From assembly GCF_006937785.1 (NCBI RefSeq), contig NZ_SJEE01000029.1:1-64000 (forward strand): a DNA stretch of 64,000 nt, in the 5' to 3' direction. This document shows positions 33,846 to 44,245 of this stretch, in pieces. The DNA is from Pseudanabaena sp. UWO311. Its GTDB lineage: Bacteria > Cyanobacteriota > Cyanobacteriia > Pseudanabaenales > Pseudanabaenaceae. The stretch's first letter is position 1. Each line of letters starts with the position of its first letter. The notes below the pieces were generated by a model that worked only from the letters and a program-made list of their open reading frames with translations, was not told the DNA's origin and made no database searches. The translations under genes and the position numbers were made by a program.

Positions 33846-34358
33846 TTAATCAAATTTATCATCATCTCTCATAGCTGTGTTGTAGAAACGCGGATTGTTG
33901 AGCAAATCTTGGACGACACGATCATTAAGTAAGTCGCGATGCCACCAATGATTGCAGTTCTCTTTTGCCTCGGCACAATATACTTTGCCTTCCGCAACAC
34001 CGAAAAGAAATACAAACAACTTGAAAATAGAGTGCAATTCTTGCTCTGGCTCTTGCATTATCCATTGATAAAGACTCCATAAATCAGGATGTTTTTTTCG
34101 ATGAAATGAAAAGAATTGTTCAGCTACTTGAGTACTTGATAAATCTGACAAATTAAAAGCCTCGTCGCAAATATCATCATTGACACCTGCTTGATAAGCA
34201 AACTCACACAAAGCATTTGTCAGGGTTTGCTGTTGCGGCAAAGTTAATTCTTGATACCACAAGTCGAAGCCTTTGAAATTAATATGATGTCTAACAAGTT
34301 GATTTACACGAATCAAATCGGGTAATTCTAGAATCCATTTATTTTCGTGTAGTTTCAT
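33846..34358 (-). CDS. Uncharacterised soluble protein (possibly DUF5958)
   Basis: 170-residue protein, helical, with LVRHHINFKGFDLWYQELTLPQQQTLTNALCEFAYQAG and a C-terminal His/Trp motif (NHWWHRDLLNDRVVQDLLNN). I recall a DUF5958-like pattern but cannot confirm it. It precedes the MITE-disrupted gene on the same strand, so both were likely one unit. No membrane segment or signal. Confidence 0.6.
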   Translation of the reverse strand: MKLHENKWILELPDLIRVNQLVRHHINFKGFDLWYQELTLPQQQTLTNALCEFAYQAGVNDDICDEAFNLSDLSSTQVAEQFFSFHRKKHPDLWSLYQWIMQEPEQELHSIFKLFVFLFGVAEGKVYCAEAKENCNHWWHRDLLNDRVVQDLLNNPRFYNTAMRDDDKFD

Positions 34359-34407
34359 ATTTTGTAATCTTATCTACAACTCACACAGCAGTGATTACCG
34401 ACCGATA

Positions 34408-34866
<459 letters not shown>

Positions 34867-34964
34867 TTATCGATTAGTTAGCTTTCTGTCACTTCAATAT
34901 TAGACCTATAGACTATATTAAAAGAAATACCACGTTTATCGTTTATCAAGACATAAAACCAAAA

Positions 34965-34997
34965 AGCGAGTTGCGGCGCGAAGCGTCGCAACTCGCT
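34965..34997 (-). terminator. Terminator of the M3 peptidase gene
   Basis: 15-bp stem (AGCGAGTTGCGGCGC and partner, one G-T) around GAA, again the GCGAAGC core, 11 nt after the peptidase stop codon. Confidence 0.7.
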
Positions 34998-35008
34998 AAA
35001 GAAATAGA

Positions 35009-37099
35009 TTAGACCTTGGCTAAACCACTATGACGCAACAAAGGTGCGGTACTTGGCTCACGTCCTCGGAAGGTTTTAAAGACTTCCATGGGATGTTTGC
35101 TACCACCGAGGGCAAGTACCGTATCGCGGTAGAGTCTGCCAGTTGATGCGATCGCCTCATCATTTTCGAGTCCTACTTCCTCAAAGGCTGCAAAGGCATC
35201 CGCGCTGAGGACTTCTGCCCACTTGTAGCTGTAGTAACCTGCGGCATATCCTCCAGAGAAGATATGACCAAAAGAACAGAGGAAGTTATCTTCTGGCAGG
35301 GGTGGGATTACCATCGTCGTTTCTGCAAGACGCGATCGCAACTGGATGGGAGTTTCTGATCCACCGCTTTGATAACGATGATGCAGTTCGATATCCACAA
35401 GGCTGAAATGTAACTGACGCAACATGCCTGAACCACTCATGTAGTTTTTGGAATCGATTAGTTTTTGGTAATAGGATTCGGGTAGAGTTTCGCCAGTTTC
35501 ATAGTGTTTCGCCATACCAAACAAAGTAGCGCGATCGTAGCACCAGTTCTCCATAAACTGGCTAGGAAGTTCCACCGCATCCCATTCAACATTATTAATG
35601 CCTGAAGCACCTGAATAATCAACCTTAGTCAGCATGTGCTGCAAGCCATGTCCGAATTCATGGAAAAGGGTTTCTACTTCCCCAAAAGTCATCAGGCTAG
35701 GCTTGCCATCAACTGGAGGAGACTGGTTGCAAATTAGATATGCAACGGGTAACCGAGTAATGGGCTGACCATCTTCGATTACTTTGGCGCGTCCGATGCA
35801 ATCATTCATCCATGCACCGCCACGCTTTTCCGCAGGACGACTATAGGGATCGAGATAAAAATAGGCGATCGCTTGATTTTGTTCGTTTTGAATTTCAAAG
35901 AAACGGACATTCTCATGCCAGATTGGCGCTTTGCCATCCGCCGCAACTACTGTCACGCCAAACAAGCGCTTTACAAGGGCAAATAATCCTTCCAAAACTT
36001 GAGGAAGTGGGAAATAGGGACGCAACTCTTCCACAGTAAAGTTGAACTTAGTTTCCCGCTGACGTTCCGCCCAATAGGAGGTATCCCAATGCTTAAGATC
36101 ACCTAAGGTCGATGAGCCTTGAGCCTTTGCGAATTCCTTTAACTCTGCATACTCGGCTACTGCGGCAGTATAACTAGACTGACGCAATTCTTCTAGCAAT
36201 TTCTCAACTGCCTCAACATTAGGAGCCATTTTTCGAGCAAGACTGAGTTCTGCATATGTCGGATATCCGAGCAGTTCTGCCTTTTGCTTACGCAATTCCA
36301 GAATGCGATCGATTAATGGAGAGTTATCAAACTCACCACTGGCGGCACGGCTGACAAAGGCGCGATAGAGTTTCTCGCGTAGATCTCGGCGGCAGCTATG
36401 CTGCATGAATGGAACATAGCTAGGATAGTCAAGGGTAATGCACCAAGGCCCATTTTCAGGCGTGGCTTTATCATCACCGTCCAGACGAGCCGCTTGGGCG
36501 GCTTGAGCAAGAAGACTAGGAGGCAAACCTTCGATTTCTTCGGGCAGCGTCAAAGTCATGCTAAAAGCTTTGGTGGCATCAAGTACATGATTTGAGAAAT
36601 TAGTGGAAAGTTCGGCAAGTTCCATTTGGATCGCGTTGAACTTCTCTTTCAATTCCCCTTCTAAACCCACACCCGACAATTCTGCATCCCGCATCGCGGC
36701 TTCGACGATCCGTTTTTGGGCGGGGTCAAGGTTATCCCATTCCGATGATCCATAAATTGCTTTATAGGCTTTATAAACTGGCTGGCTCTGGCTAAAGCGA
36801 TTAAAAAATTCAATTACCTTAGGTTGCACTACCTTATGAGCTTCGCGCAATTCGGCACTATTTTTGACACTAAGTAAATGCTCGATCGCACCCCAGCTCC
36901 AACCAATGCGCTCAGTCAAACGCTCTAATGGATCTACTAGCCCTGCCCATGTCGGCTGGAGATTGGCTTCGAGTTCGGTCAATCCCTTGCTTGTCTCTTC
37001 GAGCAATTGAGTAATTGCAGGAATGACCTGTTCGGGCTTGATATCTGGAAATGGCGGTAATCCTTTGCCGATCAGGAGAGGATTATTAACTTCACTCAT
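35009..37099 (-). CDS. prlC: M3-family oligopeptidase (oligopeptidase A type)
   Basis: 696-residue cytoplasmic zinc metallopeptidase that degrades short peptides, e.g. cleaved signal and transit peptides. The zinc site LFHEFGHGLQHML is at about residue 476, and the C-terminal FSGGYAAGYYSYKWAEVLSADAF motif with the Tyr residues that bind substrate is intact. N-terminal helical segment NPLLIGKGLPPFPDIKPEQVIPAI is as in the family. Length is normal. The gene stands alone, with its terminator downstream. Confidence 0.95.
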   Translation of the reverse strand: MSEVNNPLLIGKGLPPFPDIKPEQVIPAITQLLEETSKGLTELEANLQPTWAGLVDPLERLTERIGWSWGAIEHLLSVKNSAELREAHKVVQPKVIEFFNRFSQSQPVYKAYKAIYGSSEWDNLDPAQKRIVEAAMRDAELSGVGLEGELKEKFNAIQMELAELSTNFSNHVLDATKAFSMTLTLPEEIEGLPPSLLAQAAQAARLDGDDKATPENGPWCITLDYPSYVPFMQHSCRRDLREKLYRAFVSRAASGEFDNSPLIDRILELRKQKAELLGYPTYAELSLARKMAPNVEAVEKLLEELRQSSYTAAVAEYAELKEFAKAQGSSTLGDLKHWDTSYWAERQRETKFNFTVEELRPYFPLPQVLEGLFALVKRLFGVTVVAADGKAPIWHENVRFFEIQNEQNQAIAYFYLDPYSRPAEKRGGAWMNDCIGRAKVIEDGQPITRLPVAYLICNQSPPVDGKPSLMTFGEVETLFHEFGHGLQHMLTKVDYSGASGINNVEWDAVELPSQFMENWCYDRATLFGMAKHYETGETLPESYYQKLIDSKNYMSGSGMLRQLHFSLVDIELHHRYQSGGSETPIQLRSRLAETTMVIPPLPEDNFLCSFGHIFSGGYAAGYYSYKWAEVLSADAFAAFEEVGLENDEAIASTGRLYRDTVLALGGSKHPMEVFKTFRGREPSTAPLLRHSGLAKV

Positions 37100-37228
37100 A
37101 AATTTTCTTTCAAGTAATCTTTAAGATTTGTAAATAGTTACATTAATTATATATCAATGCAGAGTCGGGACTTAGGGTGGCGACTCCATCGAGTTATGGC
37201 GGTTATTTCGACAATTAGACCTTGTGCT

Positions 37229-37609
37229 CTATAGATTGGCGATCGCCTTTTGCATTAGCTCTTTAATAAACGGCACATCTTGCTGGATCAACTCCCATAA
37301 AGTATTGAGATCCACTTCTAAATATCCAAACATCAAGCTATCCCCAACACTAGTCAAACGTCGCCAATTAATTTCGGGATACTGATCCATAAAATTAATC
37401 GGCAACCGCTTCGCAGTTGCGCCGATCAGACCGATCGCCCTTTCTACAGCAAAAATTGTTTTTTGATCGCAACTAAACTGCATAAAATTTATCCCTGATA
37501 CAAATGACTCCGTAGCTGCGATCGCTTCTAAAATGTCCTGAATTTGAACTTCCAGTCGATGGTTATTATTCTCGATTTCCGCAGGAATACTCACTTCACT
37601 TATATTCAT
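37229..37609 (-). CDS. HepT-like (DUF86) protein lacking the RX4HXY motif
   Basis: 126-residue helical protein: DILEAIAATESFVSGINFMQFSCDQKTIFAVERAIGLIGATAKRLP, then PEINWRRLTSVGDSLMFGYLEVDLNTLWELI. This aligns with HepT/DUF86, where the active loop normally reads R-N-R-L-I-H-G-Y. Here it is G-D-S-L-M-F-G-Y, so the catalytic Arg and His are gone. No MntA-type nucleotidyltransferase antitoxin is adjacent. It may be an inactivated toxin kept for another role. Next to cobA with a 52-nt gap. Confidence 0.75.
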   Translation of the reverse strand: MNISEVSIPAEIENNNHRLEVQIQDILEAIAATESFVSGINFMQFSCDQKTIFAVERAIGLIGATAKRLPINFMDQYPEINWRRLTSVGDSLMFGYLEVDLNTLWELIQQDVPFIKELMQKAIANL

Positions 37610-37661
37610 TAGCTTTTTTCCATATATTGAGAACTAGGGACCTTGTGAAGAGCCACCTGTG

Positions 37662-38450
37662 TTAGACATCTCGAAAGTTTACAATATTACCAATGACCGC
37701 GATCGCAGGTGGGGCAAAGTTATTTTCTTGCACAAGTTTAACAATATTACCCAAACAGCCAATTAATTCTGACTGATCTGTACGTGTTCCTTGGCGGATT
37801 AAAGCTACAGGTGTAGATTCAGACAAGCCTGCTGCAATTATTTTAGGGACAATTTCACCTAAATTATGTAATCCCATGTAAACCACAATCGTCTCAGCAG
37901 CTTGAGCGATCGCTGTCCAATTGATCTGTGGGCGATATTTCCCAGCCGACTCATGCCCAGTCACAAAAATTACCGACGAACTAAAGTCGCGATGAGTCAG
38001 CGGAATTCCTGCATAGGCTGGAGCCGCAATCCCTGAAGTAATTCCTGGGACAACCTCAACCGCAATCCCAGCCGATCGCAAATCTGCCATCTCTTCACCA
38101 CCACGCCCAAAGATAAACGGATCACCCCCCTTCAAGCGCACCACGATCGCATGAGTTTTCGCCTTCTCTATTAATAACTGCGTAGTCTCCTCTTGCAAAA
38201 GTGAATGATTGCCACGGCGCTTACCCGCATGAATTTTTTCGGCGATCGGATTAATCATGGCAAGGATTTCATCACTAACTAAAGCATCGTAAAGCACTAC
38301 ATCACATGTTTCTAGCAAGGATTTGCCCTTAAGTGTCATCAATCCTGCATCACCAGGTCCCGCTCCCACCAAATAAACCTTACCTAAAACCCGATCTAAG
38401 GCAGGCTGAATAACTTCTTGTAAATCTGTTTGTAAATCTGTATTTGTCAT
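37662..38450 (-). CDS. cobA: Uroporphyrinogen-III C-methyltransferase
   Basis: 262-residue SAM-dependent enzyme that methylates uroporphyrinogen III at C2 and C7 to precorrin-2, the branch to siroheme and cobalamin. Motifs: VYLVGAGPGDAGLMTLKG, DVVLYDALVS, VRLKGGDPFIFGRGGEE, VPGITSGIAAPAYAGIPLTHR and YMGLHNL. Single domain (no CysG fusion). Siroheme is needed by sulfite and nitrite reductases. Confidence 0.97.
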   Translation of the reverse strand: MTNTDLQTDLQEVIQPALDRVLGKVYLVGAGPGDAGLMTLKGKSLLETCDVVLYDALVSDEILAMINPIAEKIHAGKRRGNHSLLQEETTQLLIEKAKTHAIVVRLKGGDPFIFGRGGEEMADLRSAGIAVEVVPGITSGIAAPAYAGIPLTHRDFSSSVIFVTGHESAGKYRPQINWTAIAQAAETIVVYMGLHNLGEIVPKIIAAGLSESTPVALIRQGTRTDQSELIGCLGNIVKLVQENNFAPPAIAVIGNIVNFRDV

Positions 38451-38587
38451 TCGTTATCAAAACTTTAATCAAAACTTGAGTATCTAAGCCAAATATTGCA
38501 AGGCGATCGCATCTTCATTTTCCTCATGTATTCTATTTGTTATAGCAATTTATTGAGATTTTCAATTTGTCACAGACAATTTGGAGA

Positions 38588-38626
38588 GATCTAGATTAGC
38601 GAAGCTTTTATTCGCAAATCTAGATC
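38588..38626. repeat. Palindrome between divergent cobA and pentapeptide genes
   Basis: 16-bp arms (GATCTAGATTAGCGAA and partner, one mismatch) with a 7-nt loop. No gene ends nearby. The rest of 38451-38787 is A+T-rich (TTAATTGATTAATTTAATTA near 38697-38716) and holds no recognisable gene. Confidence 0.6.
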
Positions 38627-38787
38627 GTTAAAAATGTTGAGACGCAGCCATCTTGTCAAGCCAAATCAAGGAGAACAGAAGAACACTCACAGAATTAATT
38701 GATTAATTTAATTAAATTTAATTAAAAGGGTATGTCTAAAAATCTTCTTGAGCTGTAACGAGTACAACGAATCAAAATGAGGCAGGC

Positions 38788-39990
38788 GTGAATCTTACTG
38801 ACTTTACCAAAGCAAATCTTACCAAATCAAGCCTAGAAGGAATCAACCTCAAGGGAGCAGATCTAAAGCGCGTTAATCTTAGTAACGCCAAACTTGCAGA
38901 CTCTATGCTTTCCAAAGCAAACCTCAATGGCGCATTTCTCCATCGAGCCGATCTCAGCCGAGCCAATCTAGTCGAAGCAAATTTAACTGAAGCAAATCTT
39001 ACATCAGCATTCTTAATTAGTGCTGACCTTCAACGAGCCTGCCTCAATGAAGCTTATCTAGTTGCCGCCAATCTCAATTCGGCAAATTTAACTAGCGCAT
39101 CTCTGATTAATACCGATCTCAGTCTTGCCACCCTCACAGGAGCCTGTCTCAATGGCGCAAATCTCAGCCGAGCCAAGCTGAATGGCGCATTTTTTATTGA
39201 GTCGAACTTATTGGGAGCCGATCTCAGTGATTCTGACTTTACTGGGGCACTAATGATCAAGGCGAATCTCAGTGGAGCTAATCTCAGTCAAGCTTGTTTG
39301 ATGAATGTTGATTTGACAGAAGCTAATCTTACAGGCGCGGAATTGCATGGAGTTGATCTTTGTGGCGCAATCCTAAATGCAGCAAATCTCAATGCCGTCG
39401 ATCTTGTCGAGGCAAATTTGAGTGGTGGTTCACTTAGTCGCGCTAACTTGGGCTGGGCAAATTTATTGGGCGCAAACTTAGAAAAAGCTAATTTAGTTGG
39501 TTCTGACCTGAGCTGGGCAAATTTGAACGAAGCCAACCTGACCGAAGCAGATTTGAGCTGGACCAATTTGACGGGTGCATTTTTGATGAAATCTAATCTC
39601 AGTGGTGCAAACCTCAATGGGGTTAATCTTTCTAATGCAAATTTGAGTGGCGCAAATTTGAGTGGCGCAAATTTGATGGGTGCGAATTTAAGTGGAGCTG
39701 ATTTAAGTAATGTTGATCTGCGTGGGGCTTACTTAATCCGCACCAATTTACATAATGCAATTTTAAATGAGGCTAATTTGACTGGTGCAAATCTCGATGA
39801 AGCGATATTAAATGGAGCCAGCTTAAATAGGGCAAATCTCAATCGGGCAAATCTCACTAGAGCCAGCTTAACAGGCGCAAACTTGAAAGGAGCTTTTATG
39901 TTGTGGACAAACTTAAGAGGGGCTTTTATGTTGTGGACAAATTTGGATGGCGCAAATATGACAGGCGCAATTTTGCCTACAGACAAATAA
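38788..39990 (+). CDS. Pentapeptide-repeat protein, long
   Basis: 400 residues made almost entirely of A(D/N)LxX pentapeptide repeats, about 75 in a row, forming a right-handed beta helix. No catalytic domain, signal peptide or membrane helix is visible. The start is GTG with GAGG 6-9 nt upstream. Near the C-terminus a 30-bp tandem duplication gives GAFMLWTNLRGAFMLWTNLD. Roles of such proteins in cyanobacteria are mostly unknown; a few mimic DNA. A second member follows at 40119. Confidence 0.92.
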   Translation: MNLTDFTKANLTKSSLEGINLKGADLKRVNLSNAKLADSMLSKANLNGAFLHRADLSRANLVEANLTEANLTSAFLISADLQRACLNEAYLVAANLNSANLTSASLINTDLSLATLTGACLNGANLSRAKLNGAFFIESNLLGADLSDSDFTGALMIKANLSGANLSQACLMNVDLTEANLTGAELHGVDLCGAILNAANLNAVDLVEANLSGGSLSRANLGWANLLGANLEKANLVGSDLSWANLNEANLTEADLSWTNLTGAFLMKSNLSGANLNGVNLSNANLSGANLSGANLMGANLSGADLSNVDLRGAYLIRTNLHNAILNEANLTGANLDEAILNGASLNRANLNRANLTRASLTGANLKGAFMLWTNLRGAFMLWTNLDGANMTGAILPTDK

Positions 39991-40000
39991 AAAGTTTTTA

Positions 40001-40090
40001 GACTCTCGCCCCCTAGCACCCTCTCCCAGAGGGTAAGAGAAAGACTCTGGTTCCCCTCTCGCTCAGAGAGATTGGCTAGGGGTGAGGGTT
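40001..40090. repeat. C/G-tract palindromic repeat, copy 3
   Basis: Begins ACTCTCGCCCCCTAGCACCC and ends GGCTAGGGGTGAGGG; complementary ends. Followed immediately by TTCCACGTAACA, a fragment of the MITE terminal repeat, suggesting a nested or composite insertion. Confidence 0.65.
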
Positions 40091-40118
40091 CCACGTAACA
40101 ATATGGTGTGAAATAGTA

Positions 40119-41015
40119 ATGAAAGCTAGAGAACTTGTCGATCGCTATAATCAAGGCTTTCGAGATTTTAGTGATACCGATCTCAATCGTGAAAATCTCA
40201 GTGGTATGGGTTTGACCGCGATCGATCTGGCTAATGCCAATTTGAGTGAAGCGAACCTATCCTCCACCACTCTAAATGAAGCGAATTTATATGGTGCAAA
40301 GCTAAGTAAGACCATCCTACACCGTGCTAGTCTCAGTGACGCAAATCTCTGTGATGCGGATCTAAATGGTGCTAGTCTGATTAAGGCTGATTTGCATGGT
40401 GCTAGGTTGGAACGAGCGAATCTAAGAGATGCAGACCTAACTGGCGCAAATCTCAATGCGGTGAGTCTCGCTAACTCTGACTTGACTGGAGCTAATTTAA
40501 GTTGTGTGTCTCTAGTCGGAGCCAACCTAGAGGGAGCGAATCTTGCAGAAGCATTTTTGAAAGGAGCAAACTTTGATGGGGCAAAACTAAATGGAGCTAA
40601 TCTTGAAGGTGCGAATCTAAGTGGTGCAAGTTTTAGTGAAGCTAATCTTAGCCATGCAAATTTTTTGGCATGTGATCTTTCCCATGCAAATTTATATGCA
40701 GCCAATCTTAGTGATGCCTTATTAGTCAAAGCTGATCTAAGTGGGGCAAATCTAAGTGGGGCAAATCTTAATGATGCCAACCTTAATGATGCCGATCTTA
40801 ATGGTGCATTTCTGGTTGATGCACAGCTAGGTCGAGCCTATCTAGATGGAGCAAATCTTAGTAAATCCAATTGCTATAAAGCGAATTTTAAAGGTGCATT
40901 TTTACTAAGGACAAATCTAAATGGTGCAAATTTAAACTGTACAGATTTCTCCAATGCTTCTCTGCAACCAGTCGATCAAGAGGCAGATCGAAATCCAGAG
41001 TATGTAACTGAGTAG
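40119..41015 (+). CDS. Pentapeptide-repeat protein, second
   Basis: 298 residues: a short helical N-terminus (MKARELVDRYNQGFRDFSDTD) followed by about 50 pentapeptide repeats and a non-repetitive tail (SLQPVDQEADRNPEYVTE). The N-terminal segment is typical of cyanobacterial pentapeptide proteins that begin LxxRYxxGxRxF. It lies 128 nt after the first family member in the same direction; they are probably duplicates. Confidence 0.92.
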   Translation: MKARELVDRYNQGFRDFSDTDLNRENLSGMGLTAIDLANANLSEANLSSTTLNEANLYGAKLSKTILHRASLSDANLCDADLNGASLIKADLHGARLERANLRDADLTGANLNAVSLANSDLTGANLSCVSLVGANLEGANLAEAFLKGANFDGAKLNGANLEGANLSGASFSEANLSHANFLACDLSHANLYAANLSDALLVKADLSGANLSGANLNDANLNDADLNGAFLVDAQLGRAYLDGANLSKSNCYKANFKGAFLLRTNLNGANLNCTDFSNASLQPVDQEADRNPEYVTE

Positions 41016-41138
41016 AACGGTTCGTAAAAATTAAGCCATTTGCAGTAGAAACTGTAATGGTATGTAGGTACGTCTTGTCTAGAGAGAGAAAACCATAAAA
41101 AGCGATCGCACTAGAAAATAATCAGTTAGGAATGAAAC

Positions 41139-41921
41139 ATGAACGTAACTACAAAAGAAATTGAAAAAGAATCAAAAAGTGCATCAACAAGCCCAAAATA
41201 TAAACGCATTTTACTAAAACTCAGTGGCGAAGCTCTTATGGGCGATCGCAGTTTTGGGATCGATCCTGAAGTTGTCCAAGACATTGCCCTACAAGTAGCC
41301 GAAATTGTTAAAGATGGGACTGAGGTAGCGATCGTTGTTGGTGGCGGCAATATTTTTCGCGGTATTAATGGTGCTGACAAAGGTATGGATCGTGCCACAG
41401 CTGATTATATTGGCATGATCGCTACTGTAATGAATGCACTGACTTTGCAAGATGCATTTGAACATCTGGAGGAACCGATTCAGACAAGAGTGATGTCAGC
41501 GATCGCCATGCAGGAGATCGCTGAACCATATATCCGCCGTCGTGCCATTCGCCACCTTGAAAACAATCGGGTGGTTATTTTTGGCGCAGGCTCAGGTAAC
41601 CCTTATTTCACCACTGATACGACAGCGGCTTTACGTGGAGCGGAAATTGATGCGGAGGTGATCCTGAAAGCAACAAAAGTCGATGGTATTTACGATAGTG
41701 ACCCGAAGAAAAATCCTGACGCAAAACGCTTTAAATCTGTAAGTTTTGACCATGCTTTGATCAATGATTTAAGAGTGATGGATGCAACAGCCTTTGCTTT
41801 ATGCAAAGAAAATGGTATTCCAATTATTGTGTTCGATCTCGGTGTTACAGGTAACATTCGTCGCGTCATCATGGGAGAATCGATCGGTACTTATGTTGGA
41901 GGCTCTTGTGAAATTAACTGA
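41139..41921 (+). CDS. pyrH: UMP kinase
   Basis: 260-residue amino-acid-kinase-fold enzyme converting UMP to UDP. Motifs: [65 protein letters not shown] and [20 protein letters not shown]. Its stop codon overlaps the frr start by 14 nt, the conserved bacterial pyrH-frr operon. Confidence 0.97.
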   Translation: MNVTTKEIEKESKSASTSPKYKRILLKLSGEALMGDRSFGIDPEVVQDIALQVAEIVKDGTEVAIVVGGGNIFRGINGADKGMDRATADYIGMIATVMNALTLQDAFEHLEEPIQTRVMSAIAMQEIAEPYIRRRAIRHLENNRVVIFGAGSGNPYFTTDTTAALRGAEIDAEVILKATKVDGIYDSDPKKNPDAKRFKSVSFDHALINDLRVMDATAFALCKENGIPIIVFDLGVTGNIRRVIMGESIGTYVGGSCEIN

Positions 41922-42456
41922 TGTTGAGGCGCGAATGCAGAAAGCTGTAGAAGCGACCCAGCACAATTTTAATAGTGTGCGAACGGGGCGTGCTAATGCT
42001 TCGCTATTGGATCGAATTACGGTGGAATATTATGGGGCAGAGACACACCTCAAAGCTTTGGCAAATATTTCTTCGCCTGATGCTACGACCTTGATGATTC
42101 AGCCTTTCGATCGCAGTAGTATGCGAGCAATTGAGAAGGCAATCTCTGAGTCGGATATTGGGCTAACCCCAAACAATGATGGCAGCAGTATTCGTCTAAA
42201 TATTCCACCATTGACTACCGATCGCCGTAAGGAGTTGGTAAAAATGGTTTCTAAACTTGCTGAAGAAGGCAAGGTCGCAGTGCGTAATGTGCGTCGTGAT
42301 GCGATCGACTCATTGCGGAAGCTAGAAAAGGCAAAAGAAATTTCTGAAGATGATTCTAAAAGCCAACAAGAACAAGTAGATAAGTTAACGGATAAGTTCG
42401 TTAAAAATATCGATAAGGTTACAGCCGAAAAAGAAAAAGAAATTTCCACAATCTAA
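41908..42456 (+). CDS. frr: Ribosome recycling factor
   Basis: 182 residues, [20 protein letters not shown] to KEISTI. It splits post-termination ribosomes together with EF-G. I chose the GTG at 41908 because GGAGG lies 5 nt upstream and the length then fits the family (about 185). Motifs [13 protein letters not shown] and VRNVRRDAI are intact. It overlaps pyrH by 14 nt, so translation is likely coupled. Confidence 0.96.
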   Translation: MKLTDVEARMQKAVEATQHNFNSVRTGRANASLLDRITVEYYGAETHLKALANISSPDATTLMIQPFDRSSMRAIEKAISESDIGLTPNNDGSSIRLNIPPLTTDRRKELVKMVSKLAEEGKVAVRNVRRDAIDSLRKLEKAKEISEDDSKSQQEQVDKLTDKFVKNIDKVTAEKEKEISTI

Positions 42457-42497
42457 AAACAAAAAGCGGCGCGATGCGCCGCTTTTTGTTTTTAGAT
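42451..42497. terminator. Terminator of pyrH-frr
   Basis: 22-bp perfect stem (starts ATCTAAAAACAAAAAGCGGC) around GAT; it includes the frr stop codon and ends in a T run. Confidence 0.85.
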
Positions 42498-42534
42498 AAG
42501 ATAAGATTGTAAGCTCAAAATTTGCTAGGTAAAT

Positions 42535-43110
42535 ATGAACGCTTTAACCATCAGCCTAGATTCTGTAATTGATCTCACCGATGAGCAGTTTTTTCAGCTT
42601 TGCCGCCAAAATAGCGACCTTAGATTTGAGCGCAATGCTCAAGGGGATATGACAATAATGGCTCCAGCAGGTAGTGAAACAAGTTCACGAAATTCAGATT
42701 TAAATGCCGATTTAGTGTTCTGGAATCGTCGCACCAAGTTGGGTATTGTCTTTGATTCTTCAGGTGGCTTTAAGCTTCCTAGTGGCTGCGATCGCTCTCC
42801 CGATGTCTCATGGATCTTAAAGGAACGTTGGGAATCATTAACATCAGAACAACGCGCAAAATTTGCTCCGATTTGTCCAGATTTTGTGATTGAGTTGATG
42901 TCTCCTAGCGATAGTCTCAAGGTGACTCAGGCAAAGATGCAGGAATATCAAGATAATGGCGCAAGGCTTGGCTGGCTGATTAATCGCCAAGATCGGGAAG
43001 TAGAAATCTATCGGATTGGAAAACCCGTAGAAGTTTTAAAATCCCCTGATTTTCTCTCAGGTGAAGATGTGTTGCCTGAATTTATCTTGAATCTTGAGGA
43101 AATTTGGTGA
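42535..43110 (+). CDS. Uma2-family (DUF820) putative endonuclease
   Basis: 191-residue PD-(D/E)XK-type protein, a family greatly expanded in cyanobacteria. Visible: LTDEQFFQLCRQNSDLRFERNAQGDMTIMAP at the start, SGGFKLPSGCDRSPDVSWI and CPDFVIELMSPSDSL with the catalytic Asp/Glu core, then GARLGWLINRQDREVEIYR. Biological role unknown. Flanked by perfect terminator hairpins on both sides. Confidence 0.92.
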   Translation: MNALTISLDSVIDLTDEQFFQLCRQNSDLRFERNAQGDMTIMAPAGSETSSRNSDLNADLVFWNRRTKLGIVFDSSGGFKLPSGCDRSPDVSWILKERWESLTSEQRAKFAPICPDFVIELMSPSDSLKVTQAKMQEYQDNGARLGWLINRQDREVEIYRIGKPVEVLKSPDFLSGEDVLPEFILNLEEIW

Positions 43111-43114
43111 ATAT

Positions 43115-43167
43115 ATTCAAAAACAAAAAAGAAGCACCCAAAGGGTGCTTCTTTTTTGTTTTTGAAT
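43115..43167. terminator. Bidirectional terminator between Uma2 gene and petA
   Basis: 25-bp perfect stem (ATTCAAAAACAAAAAAGAAG...) around AAA, between convergent genes; both arms yield T runs, so it serves both directions. Confidence 0.9.
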
Positions 43168-43175
43168 TAGGGATT

Positions 43176-44159
43176 TTAGAAATTCATTTCTGCTGCTTGG
43201 ACTTTTTCGACTTGCTTCTTCTTCAGTACCAACAAAATTTGGGTAACGATAACAGAAGCAAAGAATGCTAGCAACCACTGAATGCGGCGAGGATCTTGCA
43301 AGACGATTTCGCCATCATGCTGACCAAACCCACCAACATTAGGATTTGTGGTTAGAGGAGAACCAACTCTAACATCACTACCAGGTTCCACAACTAGTTC
43401 AGCACCAGCAGGAACCTTCTCAACAGCAATGCTGCCATCAGTAGTTTGGATCGAAATTTCATAACCACCGTAGACATCTTCATCTTCATTTGGTGCGATC
43501 GGGCTGATCTGAGTAACTAGACCAGAAACCGAAGAGTTATATTCGTTGTTATTGCTCTTTTCACCAGTAGGATAAACCTGTCCACGACCACGGTTACCAC
43601 CAGCGCTTACAGAATATTTCAAGAAGTGAATGTTCTTATCTTTAGCAGGATCAGGAGCAAGTACTGGGAAAACAATTTCCGAATAATCATCACCAGATAC
43701 TGGTCCAACTAAGACGATATTTTCTTGAGTATCACTGTAGGGTTGGTAATAGGTATCCTTGACTTTTTCCTTAAGCTCCTCAGACAAGCGCTCTTCAGGG
43801 GCAATCTTGAAGCCTTCAGGTAATACTAAAACTGCGCCAACATTTAAACCTGTTTTGCTGCCATCAGCGCTTACTTGTTGTTTGGTGTGGTCGTAAGGGA
43901 GTTTGACAACAGCTTCAAACACAGTGTCTGGAAGAACAGCTTGAGGTAGTTCTAACTCGATCCCTTTTTGGGCTAGGTGACAGTTAGCACAAACGATACG
44001 GCCAGTGGCTTCACGAGGATTTTTATATGCTTCTTGAGCAAAATAAGGATAAGCCTGAGCTGATTCAGTATTCAGCCCAAAGAGTAAAGTTAAACTTGTG
44101 AGGATGCACAGACTGACTCCCACAATCAAACGGTTGGCACGGAACAAAGCTTTTTTCAT
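43176..44159 (-). CDS. petA: Cytochrome f
   Basis: Large c-type cytochrome subunit of the b6f complex, 327 residues from [13 protein letters not shown]. The signal peptide ends before [25 protein letters not shown], where the Tyr alpha-amino group and CANCH bind heme. A C-terminal membrane helix ([18 protein letters not shown]) anchors it in the thylakoid with a short stromal tail. A further upstream in-frame start is not needed. It follows petC, the usual cyanobacterial petCA operon. Confidence 0.97.
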   Translation of the reverse strand: MKKALFRANRLIVGVSLCILTSLTLLFGLNTESAQAYPYFAQEAYKNPREATGRIVCANCHLAQKGIELELPQAVLPDTVFEAVVKLPYDHTKQQVSADGSKTGLNVGAVLVLPEGFKIAPEERLSEELKEKVKDTYYQPYSDTQENIVLVGPVSGDDYSEIVFPVLAPDPAKDKNIHFLKYSVSAGGNRGRGQVYPTGEKSNNNEYNSSVSGLVTQISPIAPNEDEDVYGGYEISIQTTDGSIAVEKVPAGAELVVEPGSDVRVGSPLTTNPNVGGFGQHDGEIVLQDPRRIQWLLAFFASVIVTQILLVLKKKQVEKVQAAEMNF

Positions 44160-44199
44160 GTATAAGTTCAAATGTATTTCAAAGACCAATTTGGATATG

Positions 44200-44236
44200 T
44201 TTAGGATAGACGGCGCGGAGCGCTGTCTATCCTAAA
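44200..44236 (-). promoter_or_regulatory. Hairpin between petC and petA
   Basis: 17-bp stem (TTTAGGATAGACGGCGC and partner, one G-T) around GGA, within the petCA operon spacer. It may stabilise or partially terminate the petC message. Confidence 0.55.
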
Positions 44237-44245
44237 CCCTTTATT

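Noticed and set aside
34960-35003. Mobile element end
   Set aside because: The palindrome has no partner, no target duplication, and is placed as a terminator.
38788-41015. CRISPR-like or tandem repeat array
   Set aside because: The 15-bp periodicity is due to pentapeptide codons in open frames; there are no regular spacers. The long antisense frames here are by-products of the same periodicity.
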